Assembly: GCA_963776935.1 (NCBI GenBank)
Contig: CAVZOP010000008.1
Span: 124,001 to 188,000 of the forward strand
DNA length: 64,000 bases
Reading direction: 5' to 3'
From: JALOLG01 sp963776935
Lineage (GTDB): Bacteria; Actinomycetota; Acidimicrobiia; Acidimicrobiales; Ilumatobacteraceae
Shown: positions 28,062 to 37,792 of the stretch, one piece after another
Position numbering within the stretch: the first letter of the stretch is position 1
How the letters are laid out: the number at the start of each line of letters is the position of its first letter
Notes under the pieces: generated by a model
Seen by the model: only the letters and a program-made list of their open reading frames with translations
Databases searched by the model: none
Told to the model about the DNA's origin: nothing
Made by a program: the position numbers and the translations under genes

Positions 28062-29292
28062 GTGACGACACCGCTCGAAGGGATCCGGGTGCTCGACCTC
28101 ACGCGTGTGCTGTCGGGTCCCCACTGCACCCGGATGCTCGCCGACCTCGGCGCCGACGTGATCAAGGTCGAGCCGCCCGACGGCGACCTGACGCGGTTCT
28201 CGACGCCGCGGATCAACGGGCTCGCCTCGTACTTCGTGCAGCAGAACGCGGGCAAGCGCAACATCAGCCTCGACCTGTCGAAGCCGGGGGCGGCGGAGAT
28301 CGTGCTCGACCTGGCGGAGCGCTGCGACGTGCTGATCGAGAACTTCCGGCCAGGGGTGATGGCGCGGAACGGGCTCGGCTACGACGTCGTCGCGGCGCGC
28401 AACCCACGGATCGTGTACGCGTCCATCACCGGATATGGCGCCACCGGACCGTGGGTCGACCGCCGCGCCTACGCGCCGGTCGTCGGCGCCGAGACCGGCA
28501 TGACGAAGTCACAGGGCGACGCGCGCGGTGGTGCGTACGCCAACGACCCGCACAGCCACGCTGACGTCTACACGTCACTCGAGACGTGCACCGCAATCCT
28601 CGCCGCGCTCGTCCAGCGCCAGCGTTCGGACCGCGGCCAGTGGATCGACGTGTCGATGGCACAGACGATGCTGTACGTCAACGAGCACGTGCACAACGAC
28701 CTGTGGGACGGGCAGGTCGACGACGGCGTCATCCGCAGCTTCCGGCCCGGGGACTACATCGTGTCGACCCTGGCGTCCGGCGAGTCCGTCGTCGTCAGCG
28801 GCCATCCGGCGGAGCGAGGCACGTTCGAGCTGTTCGCGAGGCCCTCGATCGGGCCGACCTGATCGACGACGCGCGGTTCGTCGACGTCCGCAGCCGGATG
28901 ATCCATTTCGACGAGCTCCGCGACGAGATCCAGGCGACGGCGGCCACCATCGCCGACGCCGCCGAGTTCGAGCGGCGATTCGCCGAGCACCGGCTGGCCG
29001 TCGGAGTGCTGCGATCGGTGCGCGAGGTGTGCGACACCGACTGGGCGCGCGAACGCGGCGCCGTCGTCGACGTGAGCGATCGCGGGGCGGGACAATCCGC
29101 GTGCCGAACGCTCCGTGGCGGTTCAGCGACGCCCCGGACGTGGCACTCCGTGGCGAGCCCCGCTACCGGGGTGAGGACAACCGCGCTGTGCTCTCGGAGC
29201 TGCTCGGGCTCGACGACGCCGAGCTCGACCGGCTCGAATCGGCCGGCGTGCTGTCGAGCCGCCTCCCCCGAAGTCGTGGGTCACGGCCCTGA
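28062..29292 (+). CDS. CaiB/BaiF (family III) CoA-transferase (two apparent frameshifts)
   Basis: About 410 residues if two missing bases are restored, one in the G run near 28841 and one in GGGG 29084-29087. Motifs: LEGIRVLDLTRVLSGPHCTRMLADLGADVIKVE, here cited by LTRVLSGPHC, ISLDLSKPGAAEIVLDL, ENFRPGVM and TGYGATGPW, then after the first indel ALDRADLIDDARF and after the second a C-terminal PRYRGEDN. Family III enzymes move CoA between carboxylates through an aspartyl-CoA adduct; substrate unknown. Both indels lie in short G runs, as expected for base-call errors. GTG 28062 starts the conserved N-terminus. The DNA ligase follows after 7 nt. Confidence 0.82.
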
Positions 29293-29299
29293 GCGCACG

Positions 29300-30190
29300 A
29301 TGCTTCGGTTCCCGGTCGCCCCGATGAAGGCCACGCTCAGCACGCTGCCGCCCGACGACGGGACGTGGGCGTACGAGATCAAGTGGGATGGCTACCGCAC
29401 GCTCGCGTTCGTCGACGACGGTCGTGTCCGCTTGCAGTCGAGCAACCTGCTCGACGTCACCGCCAAGTGGCCCGAGCTGGCGGACCTCGCCGACGACGTG
29501 CACGCCGGGCGGGCGATCCTCGACGGCGAGCTGGTGGTGCTCGACGACGACGGCCGGCCCCGGTTCGAGCTCATCCAGCGCCACGAACGGCAAGCCGCGT
29601 ACCACATCTTCGACGTGCTCTCGGTCGAGGGACAGGACACGATCGAGTTGGTGTACGAGGATCGACGGCGACTGCTGGCCGACCTCGTCGACGCCGGCGA
29701 CAACTGGATGGTGCCCGCCCATCGTGTCGGCGACGGCGCCGAGCTCGTGGACGCCACGCTCGCCCAGGGTCTCGAAGGCGTGATGGCCAAGCGGCTCGGC
29801 ACCACCTACCAGCCCGGCAAGCGCACGCCGAACTGGCGCAAGGTCAAGAATCGCACGCAGGTCGAAGTGGTCATCGGCGGGTACACGGAGGGCACGGGCA
29901 ACCGGGCGTTCACGTTCGGGGCACTGCTCGTCGGCCGCTACGACGGCGACGTGCTCGTGTTCGCCGGCGGCGTCGGCACCGGCTTCAACCAACGGACGCT
30001 CGAAGACCTCGGCGCCCGGCTCAAGGGGCTGCGCACCGACCACTGCCCGTTCGAGCCCCCGCCGCCGCGGGAGTACCTGCGCGGCGCGACCTGGGTCGAA
30101 CCCGTCCTGCGAGCGACCGTCGAGATCGCCGAGTTCACCAACGACGGCTTCGTCCGCCACTCCAGCTTCATCCGCCTCACCGAACCCTGA
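29300..30190 (+). CDS. Stand-alone ATP-dependent DNA ligase (LigD ligase-domain type)
   Basis: A 296-residue ligase: adenylation lysine in YEIKWDGYR (Lys about 28), then ELVVLDDDGRPRF, FDVLSVEG, LEGVMAKRLGTTYQPGKRTPNWRKVKN (motif V KVK) and an OB-fold end with VGTGFNQRTLEDL and FTNDGFVRHSSFI. This is the ligase module of the bacterial NHEJ protein LigD without its polymerase (PolDom) and phosphoesterase modules. It seals nicks by AMP transfer; whether it pairs with Ku is unknown, as no ku gene is seen. The start ATG 29300 is 7 nt after the CoA-transferase stop. Confidence 0.88.
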   Translation: MLRFPVAPMKATLSTLPPDDGTWAYEIKWDGYRTLAFVDDGRVRLQSSNLLDVTAKWPELADLADDVHAGRAILDGELVVLDDDGRPRFELIQRHERQAAYHIFDVLSVEGQDTIELVYEDRRRLLADLVDAGDNWMVPAHRVGDGAELVDATLAQGLEGVMAKRLGTTYQPGKRTPNWRKVKNRTQVEVVIGGYTEGTGNRAFTFGALLVGRYDGDVLVFAGGVGTGFNQRTLEDLGARLKGLRTDHCPFEPPPPREYLRGATWVEPVLRATVEIAEFTNDGFVRHSSFIRLTEP

Positions 30191-30249
30191 AACCCGAACT
30201 GTCGCCTCAGATTGCCCGTGGGCTCATCTGAGGCAGACAGTTCGGGTTT
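30190..30249. repeat. Structured palindromic repeat, copy B
   Basis: Left arm AAACCCGAACTGTCGCCTCAGAT (30190-30212) and right arm ATCTGAGGCAGACAGTTCGGGTTT (30226-30249) pair with one missing base on the left. The stem bases flanking the core differ from copy A but remain paired (AACTG/CAGTT against GTTCTG/CAGAAC), showing conservation of structure rather than sequence. It begins at the last base of the ligase stop and ends just before kynureninase. Confidence 0.8.
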
Positions 30250-30255
30250 TGGGGG

Positions 30256-31435
30256 ATGATGGGGCGGATGGGGGAGGTGGAGGGTGCGGACGAGGAGGCG
30301 GTGGCGCTCGATGCGGCGGATCCGCTGGCGGGGTGGCGGGACGAGTTCCTGATCGCCGATCCGCGGGTGGCCTACCTCGACGGCAACTCGCTCGGGATGA
30401 CGCCGCGTCGCACGATCGAGCGGGTCGAGGCGTTGATGCGCGACGAATGGGCCGGCGGGCTGATCGGCTCGTGGGAGCACTGGGTCGATCTGCCCGCAGC
30501 GCGTCGGCGACGCGCTCGCCGGGATAATCGGCGCCGGCCCCGGCGAGGTCGCCGTCCACGACTCGGTCACGATCAACCTGTACCAACTCGTGCACGCCGC
30601 GCTCGCGCTGCGTCCGGATCGGCGGGTCATCGCCATCGCCGCCGGCGAGTTCCCGACCGACCGCTACGTCGTCGACAGCATCGCCCGGTCGACCGGTTGC
30701 GAGGTGCGTCACGGGTTCGAACGGCTCGACGACGTCGCGGTCGCCGTCCGCTCGCTCGTGGACTACCGCACCGCCGAGGTCGAGGATCTCGTCGCCGAGA
30801 CCGACCGCGCCCACGCCGCCGGCGCGCTGGTGATCTGGGACCTGTCACACGCCGCCGGGCTGCTCGATGTCGACCTGCGCGGCGCCGGCGCCCAACTGGC
30901 CGTGGGTTGCACCTACAAGTACCTCAACGGTGGACCCGGGTCGCCGGGGTTCTCGTACGTCGCCGCCGATCTGATCGAACAGATCGAGCAGCCGATCTGG
31001 GGCTGGTTCAGCCAGGTCGACCAGTTCGCGATGGGTCCCGACTACGTCCCCCGACCCGACATCGCCCGGCTGCTCGTCGGCACGCCGGGAATCATCGGAC
31101 TGACCGCCGCCCGTTCGGGAATCGAGCTGTCCGCCGAGGCCGGGATCGCGGCGATCGCCGCCAAGGCCCGGGCGATCACCACCTACGGGCTCGACCGCTG
31201 CGAGGCACTCGGACTCGAGTCACCCAGCCCGACCGATCCGGCGCGTCGCGGCGGCCACTTCTCGGTGCGACACACCGATGCCGCGGCGATCACCCGCACA
31301 CTCGCTGCCGACCACGGCGTGATCGCCGACTTCCGCGAGCCCGATCTGATCCGGCTCGGGTGCTCCCCGTTGACGACCCGCTTCATCGACGTCGACAACG
31401 GAACCCGTGCGATCGCGCGACTGATCGCTCCCTAG
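30256..31435 (+). CDS. kynU: Kynureninase (one apparent frameshift)
   Basis: About 392 residues with one extra C in CCC 30493-30495 removed, restoring HWVDLPQRVGDALAG. A PLP-dependent fold-type I enzyme that cleaves L-kynurenine to anthranilate and alanine. Evidence: AYLDGNSLG near the N-terminus, WDLSHAAG, PLP lysine in CTYKYLNGGPGSPGF (Lys about 221), GWFSQVDQFAMG and GTPGIIGLTAARSG. Several clustered ATGs (30256, 30259, 30268) are possible; the first is given. The gene with kynA 7.6 kb away indicates tryptophan breakdown through kynurenine to anthranilate. Confidence 0.9.
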
Positions 31436-31444
31436 CCTGGCACC

Positions 31445-32086
31445 GTGCCTCCCACCTCCGCGCTCCTGGCATTCGCCGCCAGCGCCTTCGCGATCATCAT
31501 CATCCCCGGTCCGAGCGTGCTCTTCGTCGTGAGCCGCGCCGTCGCCCACGGCCGGCGGGCGGCGGTGCTCACGGTGTTCGGCAACGCGGGCGGCGCGTAC
31601 ACGCAAGCGCTGCTGGTGGCGATCGGGCTCGGCGCGATCGTCGAGCGTTCGGCCGCGGTGTATCACGCCGTGAAGCTCGTCGGTGCCGCCTACCTCGTGT
31701 ACCTCGGGATCCGGATGATCCGCGAGCGGCGGGCGACCACAGGAGTCGCGCTCGGTGCTCCGGGACGGGTGCTGCGACCCACCGAGCTGTTGCGCGACGG
31801 ATTCGTCGTCGGGGTCGCCAACCCCAAGGTGATCGTGTTCTTCGCCGCCATCCTGCCCCATTTCGTCGAGCGCGGCGGAGCACCGGCGGAGCTGCAAATG
31901 GCGGTGCTCGGGGCGGTCTTCGTCCTGATCGCGCTCATCTGCGACAGCACGTGGGGACTGCTGGCCGGTACGGCCCGGACGTGGTTCACCAACTCGCCAT
32001 CCCGAATCGAGCGCCTCACGGCGGTCGGTGGCACGGTGATCATCGGCCTCGGCGCCAGGCTGGCCCTGTCGGGTCGCAGCGACTGA
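31445..32086 (+). CDS. LysE/RhtB-family amino-acid exporter
   Basis: A 213-residue membrane protein with about six helices, the N-terminal IIIIPGPSVLFVVSRAVAHGRRAA signature (PGP near residue 20), LVGAAYLVYLGIRMIRE and GVANPKVIVFFAAILPHF, typical of RhtB exporters of amino acids. GTG 31445 starts 9 nt after the kynU stop, so it is probably in the same transcript and may export alanine, anthranilate or related products; that substrate assignment is inference. Confidence 0.87.
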   Translation: MPPTSALLAFAASAFAIIIIPGPSVLFVVSRAVAHGRRAAVLTVFGNAGGAYTQALLVAIGLGAIVERSAAVYHAVKLVGAAYLVYLGIRMIRERRATTGVALGAPGRVLRPTELLRDGFVVGVANPKVIVFFAAILPHFVERGGAPAELQMAVLGAVFVLIALICDSTWGLLAGTARTWFTNSPSRIERLTAVGGTVIIGLGARLALSGRSD

Positions 32087-32102
32087 CGCGGGCGGCGGGG
32101 TC

Positions 32103-32512
32103 TCAGCCCGCTGCCAGCTCCAGCTCCAGCTCGAACGTCGGCGTGCCACCCATCGGCGCCTCGAAGTGCCCGTTGCCAGTGGCGCCGGCCAGATCGCCCG
32201 TCGCCGAACCGTCGACCACGCTCCAGCCGCCGACGGCCTTCTCGCCGTCGAACACGCCGACCGAGCGCACCACCACGGTGCCGCTCCGACCGTCGATCGT
32301 GGCGTCGATGCGCTGCAGACCGACGAAATCGGCGGTCCCGTCGGGTCGATAGCACATCAGCCACTCGACCGAGCCCTCGCCGTCGATCGCGCCGGAGAAC
32401 TTCTGGGTGACGCTCCGCGGGTCAACTTCTCGCCGCCGCCCTCGTGGTACGGCGTCTCGTCCCAGCCCGTCACCTCGAACTCGCCCTTCAGTTCCAGCTC
32501 GTTCGTCCTCAT
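32103..32512 (-). CDS. DUF3224-family protein (one apparent frameshift)
   Basis: About 136 residues with one missing base near 32417 restored, joining GGGEKLTR to SVTQKFSGAIDGEGSVEWL and then MCYRPDGTADFVGLQRI. The remaining sequence (GVFDGEKAVGGWSVVDGSATGDL) and length match the DUF3224 beta-barrel-like family of unknown role. AGGA lies 4 nt before ATG 32512. The core similarity is strong on both sides of the indel. Confidence 0.75.
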
Positions 32513-32624
32513 CGCATCCTCCAGCACTCGACGACGCCCTCGCCCGCTCCGGCGTTCACGGTCGTACCGCGCGTACCCATCGATCGGTGGCGCGAAACCC
32601 GCCGCCAATTGCACGGCGCACGGA

Positions 32625-33569
32625 TCAGGAAGCCACGTAGCGGCTCTTGAGACGGGGCCGTGGCCCGCCGGCGACGGCGACCTTGCCGTCGTCGACGAGC
32701 TTGACGAGGTGGGCGAGCACACTCCGTCCGGCCGGCTTGTGCAGCTCGGGCCGGACGTCGGCGTACAGCTCGGCCACGATCGACGGGATCGTGTCGACCC
32801 CGCGCCGCACGGCGTCGAGCACTTGACGTTCACGGTCGAGCCGATGCTCGACGAGTGCCGTCACGTACTCGGGACCGTCCGGCGCGGCGACCCGTGGGTC
32901 GGGACGAGCATCCCGTCGCGCCGGCCGGCGACCTTGCGCAACGACTCGATGTAGTCGGCCATGTCACCGTCGGGCGGCGACACCACGGTCGTGCTCCATC
33001 CCATGACGTGGTCGCCGGTGAACAGCACGGATGGCTCGGCGAGCGCGTAGCAGGTGTGGTTCGACGTGTGGCCAGGCGTGTAGACCGCGGTCACGGTGAG
33101 ACCCGGTCCGAGGTCGATCACCTGGCCATCGGCCACCGCCACGTCGGGTACGAAGTCGACATCGATCGTCTCTTCGATCTTCACGCCGTCGTCGATCTCG
33201 CCGTCGTCGCCGTCGTCGCCGCCGTCCTCGTCGTCCACGGGTGCCGTGCGGGCCGAACGCGAACGTCGGTGCACCGGTCTCCTCGCGTAGCCACGCGGCG
33301 AGCGGCGAGTGGTCCGAATGGCAGTGAGTGATGAGGATGCCGCGCACCCGTTCACCTGCCAGGGCCGCGGCGAGCGCGTCGCGGTGCGAATCGAGCACGG
33401 GTCCGGGGTCGACGACGACGACGTCGCCGTGTCCGATCAGGTAGGTGCCCGTCCCGCGGTACGTGAACTTCGACGGGTTCTCGGCGATCACGCGCCGGAT
33501 GCCATCGCCGATGTGATCGACGCGGCCGTACTCGACGTCGTCGAGCGTCTCGAACGACGGCGCGCTCAT
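32625..33569 (-). CDS. Metallo-beta-lactamase-fold hydrolase, LACTB2-like with winged-helix tail (two apparent frameshifts)
   Basis: About 314 residues with one extra G near 33243 removed and one missing base near 32873 restored. Zn ligands are in ITHCHSDHSPLAAW (HxHxDH), TPGHTSNH, LFTGDHVMG and a final MLVPTHG; a C-terminal winged helix (LVEHRLDRERQVLDAV, RSVLAHLVKLVDDGKV) matches LACTB2/RNase-type MBL proteins. Between strands it carries an Asp-rich insertion (DDEDGGDDGDDGEIDDG, about residues 115-131) not typical of the family. ATG 33569 overlaps the asparaginase stop (ATGA). Nuclease or thioesterase activity cannot be distinguished here. Confidence 0.8.
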
Positions 33570-34519
33570 GATCCGAACGCGATCGAACGGACCTCGCCGA
33601 CCGGTTCCCCGTGCCCTCGCACCACTTGCACGACATGTTCGGTGACGTCGGAGACATCGACGTCGAGCCGAGCGAGTGCATCGACGAGCACAGGCGGCGC
33701 GGCGCGGTACCCGCCGTCCGCGACCTTGACGGCAACGGCACGGCCATCGGGGAGGGCGGCGGCGAACACGCCCTCGGCGCCGTCTTTGGCCATCAGCCCG
33801 GGAATGCGCATCATCAACTTGGTGACGTCGCGGTTGGTGCCCCCGACCATCTCGGGATGGGTCGTCATCGCCTGCCACACCGCGTCGCGCCGACCGGCGA
33901 TCGTGGCGAACGCCGACGCCAGACCGCCCAACGGCAGCACGTGCGCCGGGGCACCGCAGCCGTCGACGCCGATGTGGACCACCTCCCCCGCCAGCTGCTC
34001 GACCGTCGACGTGATCGCCCGTTGGAGTGGATGGTTCACGTCGAGGTAGTCGGCCGTCGACCAGCCGTTCACCACACACGTGGCGAGCATCCCGGCGTGC
34101 TTGCCGGAGCAGTTCATCTGGATCGCCCGGCGCTCGCCACCCGCCCGCAACACGTCGGCGGCGGCGATCGGCTCGATCGGGAGATCGGGTGTGTTGCCGA
34201 GCGCGGTCTCGTCGAGTTCGGCGCCGGCGAGGATCCGCCGCACACCGGCGACGTGGGCGGGCGTTCCGTCGTGGCTGGCGCACACCAGCGCCAGGAGCTC
34301 GGGGGGCAGGTCGAGCCCGGCGGCCACCATCGCCTCGGCCTGCAACGGCTTGAGCGACGACCGGGGATAGAAGCGCAGCGCCGCATCGCCCACCGAGAAC
34401 GCCACCGCGCCGTCCGTTCCGAGGGCAACGACGGAGCCGAAGTGGACGCACTCGTCGAAGCCGCTCCGCCGGGCGATCGCGATCGGGGCGTGGCGGACGA
34501 CGTCGGCCGACGGCGTCAT
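33566..34519 (-). CDS. Asparaginase (AnsA-like, PF06089 family)
   Basis: A 317-residue protein with FGSVVALGTDG, SSLKPLQAEAMV, CASHDGTPAHV, QMNCSGKHAGML, GVDGCGAPAHVLPL and PEMVGGTNRDVT, the signature blocks of the plant-pathogen/Rhizobium-type L-asparaginase II family (unrelated to the two-domain E. coli enzymes). Hydrolyses L-asparagine to aspartate and ammonia. Both ends overlap neighbours by ATGA (34516-34519 and 33566-33569), giving an operon AI-2E, asparaginase, MBL hydrolase. Confidence 0.87.
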   Translation of the reverse strand: MTPSADVVRHAPIAIARRSGFDECVHFGSVVALGTDGAVAFSVGDAALRFYPRSSLKPLQAEAMVAAGLDLPPELLALVCASHDGTPAHVAGVRRILAGAELDETALGNTPDLPIEPIAAADVLRAGGERRAIQMNCSGKHAGMLATCVVNGWSTADYLDVNHPLQRAITSTVEQLAGEVVHIGVDGCGAPAHVLPLGGLASAFATIAGRRDAVWQAMTTHPEMVGGTNRDVTKLMMRIPGLMAKDGAEGVFAAALPDGRAVAVKVADGGYRAAPPVLVDALARLDVDVSDVTEHVVQVVRGHGEPVGEVRSIAFGS

Positions 34520-35715
34520 GTCTTCTCGCGGCGCCGCCGTCGCGGCGGACGCGGGTCCTCGATCCGGGTGAGGTCGCTGTCGACAACGTCGTGGCGATTC
34601 CCCCATTCGGTGGCCAGCGCCTGCACCATCGCCGCGCCGGGAAGGGCAAGGACCGCGCCCGCCGGTCCGAGCAGCGCCGCCCCGCCCAGCGCCGCGCCAA
34701 ACGCGATCGCCGGGTGCAACTCCATCGTGCGGGCGGTGATGCGCGGCGCGAAGAAGTAGTTCTCGACCTGCTGGTAGATCACGATGAACCCGAGCACGAT
34801 CGCCGCCTTGAGCGGCGAGTCGAGGAACGTGATCAGCACCGGCAGGATGCCCGCGATGTAGGTGCCGACGACGGGCAGGAACTGGCTCACCAGGCCGACC
34901 CAGAGCGCGAGCGGGATCGGCGCCGGGATGCCAGCCGCCTGGAACACGACCCAGTGGAACAACGCCGACAGCATCGCCAGCAACGCCCGCGAGTACAGGT
35001 ACCCGCCGGTCTTGGTGATCGCCAGCTCCCACGCGGCGAGCACTTGCACCTGGCGCGCCGGGCGCAGGCGGCTGCAGATCGAGCGCCGCAGGCGCGGTCC
35101 GTCGGCGACGAGATAGAACGTGAACAGCAACACCGAGAAGACCTGCAACAGGACGCCGAGAGCAGCGACGGACAGTCGCACCGCATTGTCCTGCTGGCTG
35201 TCGATGAACCGCTGGACGGCGCCGTCGGGGTCGTTGAACTGGTCGATGACGTCCTGGGCGTCGATCGACGAGTCGAACGTGTCGTTGATGAAATCGACCG
35301 TGTCGGTGATGTAGGTCTCGGAGTTCGACAGCAGGTCGGCGACCTGAGTGCCGACGAGCGTTCCGATGGCGCCGATGAAGATGAGGATCACGACGAGCAC
35401 ACCGAGCAGGATCGTCGCCGTCGCTCGGCCCCGGCGCCACCCGCGACGTGCCAGCCGGTTGACGCCCGGCTCGATCGCCAGGGCGAGGAACAACGAGATG
35501 ACCAGGATCAGTGTGAGCCCGCTGAGCTTCTCCCACAGATTGCGCACGATGAGCGTCAGCAGGTAGGTGACCCAGAACAAGACGACGCTGGGGAGCACCC
35601 ATCCGGGGAGACGGTGGATCCCGAGGTCCTCCAGGATCGACGGCTCCTCCTCGATCAGCTGGCTGCCGTCCGCCGCAACGAGTACTTCGGGCTCGTCGCT
35701 CGGAGGATCCTCCAT
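34516..35715 (-). CDS. AI-2E family transporter-like membrane protein
   Basis: A 399-residue protein with about eight helices: a polar acidic N-terminus, then LPSVVLFWVTYLLTLIV, ISLFLALAIEPGVNRL, ILLGVLVVILIFIGAIG, a periplasmic helical region (FINDTFDSSIDAQDVID) and the conserved VGTYIAGILPVLITFLDSP and YQQVENYFFAPRI-type motifs of the AI-2E/PerM family. Substrate is uncertain. The ATG lies at 35715. First gene of the overlapping trio with asparaginase and the MBL hydrolase. Confidence 0.85.
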   Translation of the reverse strand: MEDPPSDEPEVLVAADGSQLIEEEPSILEDLGIHRLPGWVLPSVVLFWVTYLLTLIVRNLWEKLSGLTLILVISLFLALAIEPGVNRLARRGWRRGRATATILLGVLVVILIFIGAIGTLVGTQVADLLSNSETYITDTVDFINDTFDSSIDAQDVIDQFNDPDGAVQRFIDSQQDNAVRLSVAALGVLLQVFSVLLFTFYLVADGPRLRRSICSRLRPARQVQVLAAWELAITKTGGYLYSRALLAMLSALFHWVVFQAAGIPAPIPLALWVGLVSQFLPVVGTYIAGILPVLITFLDSPLKAAIVLGFIVIYQQVENYFFAPRITARTMELHPAIAFGAALGGAALLGPAGAVLALPGAAMVQALATEWGNRHDVVDSDLTRIEDPRPPRRRRREKT

Positions 35716-35757
35716 CACCGCCCGGAGCGTATCCACCGACCATGCCACGATGGGCAG

Positions 35758-36625
35758 ATGCCGAGCGACGCGATCCGTGACTGGTTGGCGATCCAGGTGC
35801 GGTCGCGGGTCGTCGGTGAGTCGGCGTCCGAACGCGCGGCAGAGCTGTTCGACGCACCCGGCGAGCGGTGGTTCGAGTCGGGCAGTCCGATCTGCCGAGT
35901 CCACGCCGACGCGTCGATGTTCGTCGGCGGCCTGCGGGCGCTGCTGCTGCAGTCATTGCACCCACTGGCGATGGCGGGCGTCGCCCAGCACAGCGACTAC
36001 CGGCACGATCCCTGGGGTCGGCTGCAGCGCACGGCCGATTTCATCGCCGCCACCACGTTCGGTCCGGCGCCGGAGGCGGAACGGGCGGTCGAGATCGTCC
36101 GGCGCGTCCACGAGCACGTCCAGGGTGTGGCGCCCGACGGCCGGCCGTACTCGGCGCTCGATCCCCATCTGCTGCGGTGGGTGCACCTCGCCGAGATCGA
36201 CAGCTTTCTCGCCGCCCACACGCACTACGGCAATCACCCGCTCGAAGGACCGGACCGTGACGAGTACGTCGCCCAGACTGCGTTCGTGGCGCGCAAGGTC
36301 GGCGTCCCGGCACCACCGGAGTCCGAACGCGCGCTCGCGCGACCAGCTCCGTTCCTACCGGCCGGAGATGAAGGGCACGCGCGAGGCACGCGAGGTGGCG
36401 CAGTACCTGCTCGTGCAGCCACCGATGCCGGTCGCCGCTCGCCCGGCCTACCTCCTGCTCGGCGCCGCCGCGGTCGCGCTGCTGCCGCGGTGGGCACGCG
36501 CCCCGCTGCGGCTGCCCTACCTGCCGATCGCCGAGCGAGTCGCCCTGCGGCCGGCCGGCGAGGCCGTCACACGGACGCTGCGCTGGGCGTTGGCCCGCCG
36601 GCCGACCGCCGCAGCGCCGGACTGA
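35758..36625 (+). CDS. Oxygenase MpaB-like (DUF2236) protein (one apparent frameshift)
   Basis: About 288 residues with one extra base near 36338 removed, restoring ERALRDQLRSYRPEM. Motifs: FVGGLRALLLQSLHPLAMAGVAQHS (the conserved H and the HP motif), RTADFIAATTFG, RVHEHVQG and LLRWVHLAEIDSFL, features of the haem-binding latex-clearing/mpaB-like family. The exact reaction is unknown. It is divergent from the AI-2E gene, and its last 59 nt overlap the convergent YcaQ-like gene. Confidence 0.8.
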
Positions 36626-37784
36626 GGTCGCCGCGCCCGACGAGCTCGACGGTCTCGAACCCGAGCCAGCCCGCCATCGAACGCAGCTCGGCGAGCAGCT
36701 CGGTGGCGACCTCGGGCTCGTTGATGCCCGGCTCACCCCACGCGCTCTGGACGAGCAGCGTGCTCCGCGGACGATCTGCCTTGAGGTCGACCCGGGCGAC
36801 GAGCTCGTCGCCGAGCAGGAACGGCAGCACGTAGTAGCCGTACTGCCGCTTCGGCGGCGGCACGTAGATCTCGATGCGGTACCGGAACCCGAACAGCCGC
36901 TCGGTCCGGTCGCGGTTCCAGACCACCGAGTCGAACGGGCTCAACAAGGCCCGCGCAGTGATCCGCCGTGGCACGACCGCGTCGGGGAGCACGTAGGCCG
37001 GCTGCTTCCATCCCTCGACCGTGGCCTCGACCAGGCGGCCCTCCTCCACCAGCTCGGCGATCAGCGGCCGGCACGGCGGTTTGCGCTGGCGGTGGTAGTC
37101 GGTGAGATCCTCGAACGTGCCCACCCCATGGTGCCTGGCGGCGCGTACGAGGAGCTCTTTGCGGGCCTCGATCTCGGGCAGCGCCGGCCGCGCCAACACC
37201 TCGGCTGGGAGCGTCCGCTCGGCCAGGTCGTAGACACGCGCGAAGTCGTTGCGGCGCCGGCGAGCAGTGAGCCTCCCGGAGTGGAACAGCGCCTCGAGCG
37301 CGATCTTGCCGTCGTCCCAATCCCACCACGTACCCTTGGGCCCGATCCGCTGGTTGAGCTCGCCGGACACGACTGGGCCGTTGTCGGCCACGAGCCGGTA
37401 CACCTCCTCGACGTAGTCGGGGCGGGTTTCCGCGAGGTGAACCAACCTCGGCCACCGGTGCGGCATTCGCATCGACCATCGGTAGAGGTGATAGTCGTCG
37501 GACGGTACGAACGAGGCCTCGTGCACCCCGTACTCGAACACCTCCCCGGCGTCGCTGGCGTCGGCAATCAGGGTCCGCGGGTGGGGTCCGAGGCGGGCGA
37601 ACAGTGGCAACTCCTGGCTGCGGACGAGGACGTTCACTGAGTCGATCTGGATCACTCCGACCCGGTCGAACACGCGACGCAGGTGGCGGCGGTCGATCCG
37701 CCCTGTCGGCCGGGCATCGGCGAAGCCCTGGGCGCCGAGCGCGAGACGACGCGCCCTGGCGAGCGAGAGTTGCACCGGTGCCAT
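36567..37784 (-). CDS. YcaQ/AlkX-like winged-helix DNA glycosylase family protein
   Basis: A 405-residue protein of the HTH_42 family. Early motif GVIQIDSVNVLVRSQELPLF contains the QxD triad (Gln-Ile-Asp) used by YcaQ-type interstrand-crosslink glycosylases; EYGVHEASFVP, FDSVVWNRDRTERLFGFRY, YGYYVLPFLLGDELVARVDLKADR follow in the order of the family. It probably unhooks alkylated or crosslinked bases. ATG 37784 is 8 nt after the cyclophilin stop, so it is translated from the same message. Its C-terminal 59 nt overlap the MpaB-like gene. Confidence 0.85.
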   Translation of the reverse strand: MAPVQLSLARARRLALGAQGFADARPTGRIDRRHLRRVFDRVGVIQIDSVNVLVRSQELPLFARLGPHPRTLIADASDAGEVFEYGVHEASFVPSDDYHLYRWSMRMPHRWPRLVHLAETRPDYVEEVYRLVADNGPVVSGELNQRIGPKGTWWDWDDGKIALEALFHSGRLTARRRRNDFARVYDLAERTLPAEVLARPALPEIEARKELLVRAARHHGVGTFEDLTDYHRQRKPPCRPLIAELVEEGRLVEATVEGWKQPAYVLPDAVVPRRITARALLSPFDSVVWNRDRTERLFGFRYRIEIYVPPPKRQYGYYVLPFLLGDELVARVDLKADRPRSTLLVQSAWGEPGINEPEVATELLAELRSMAGWLGFETVELVGRGDLSPALRRSAGGPTPSAASV

Positions 37785-37792
37785 GCCGATGG

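Noticed and set aside
28858..28860. In-frame TGA in the CoA-transferase as a selenocysteine codon
   Set aside because: The sequence after it matches the family only in another frame, so an indel explains it, not recoding. No SECIS-like hairpin follows.
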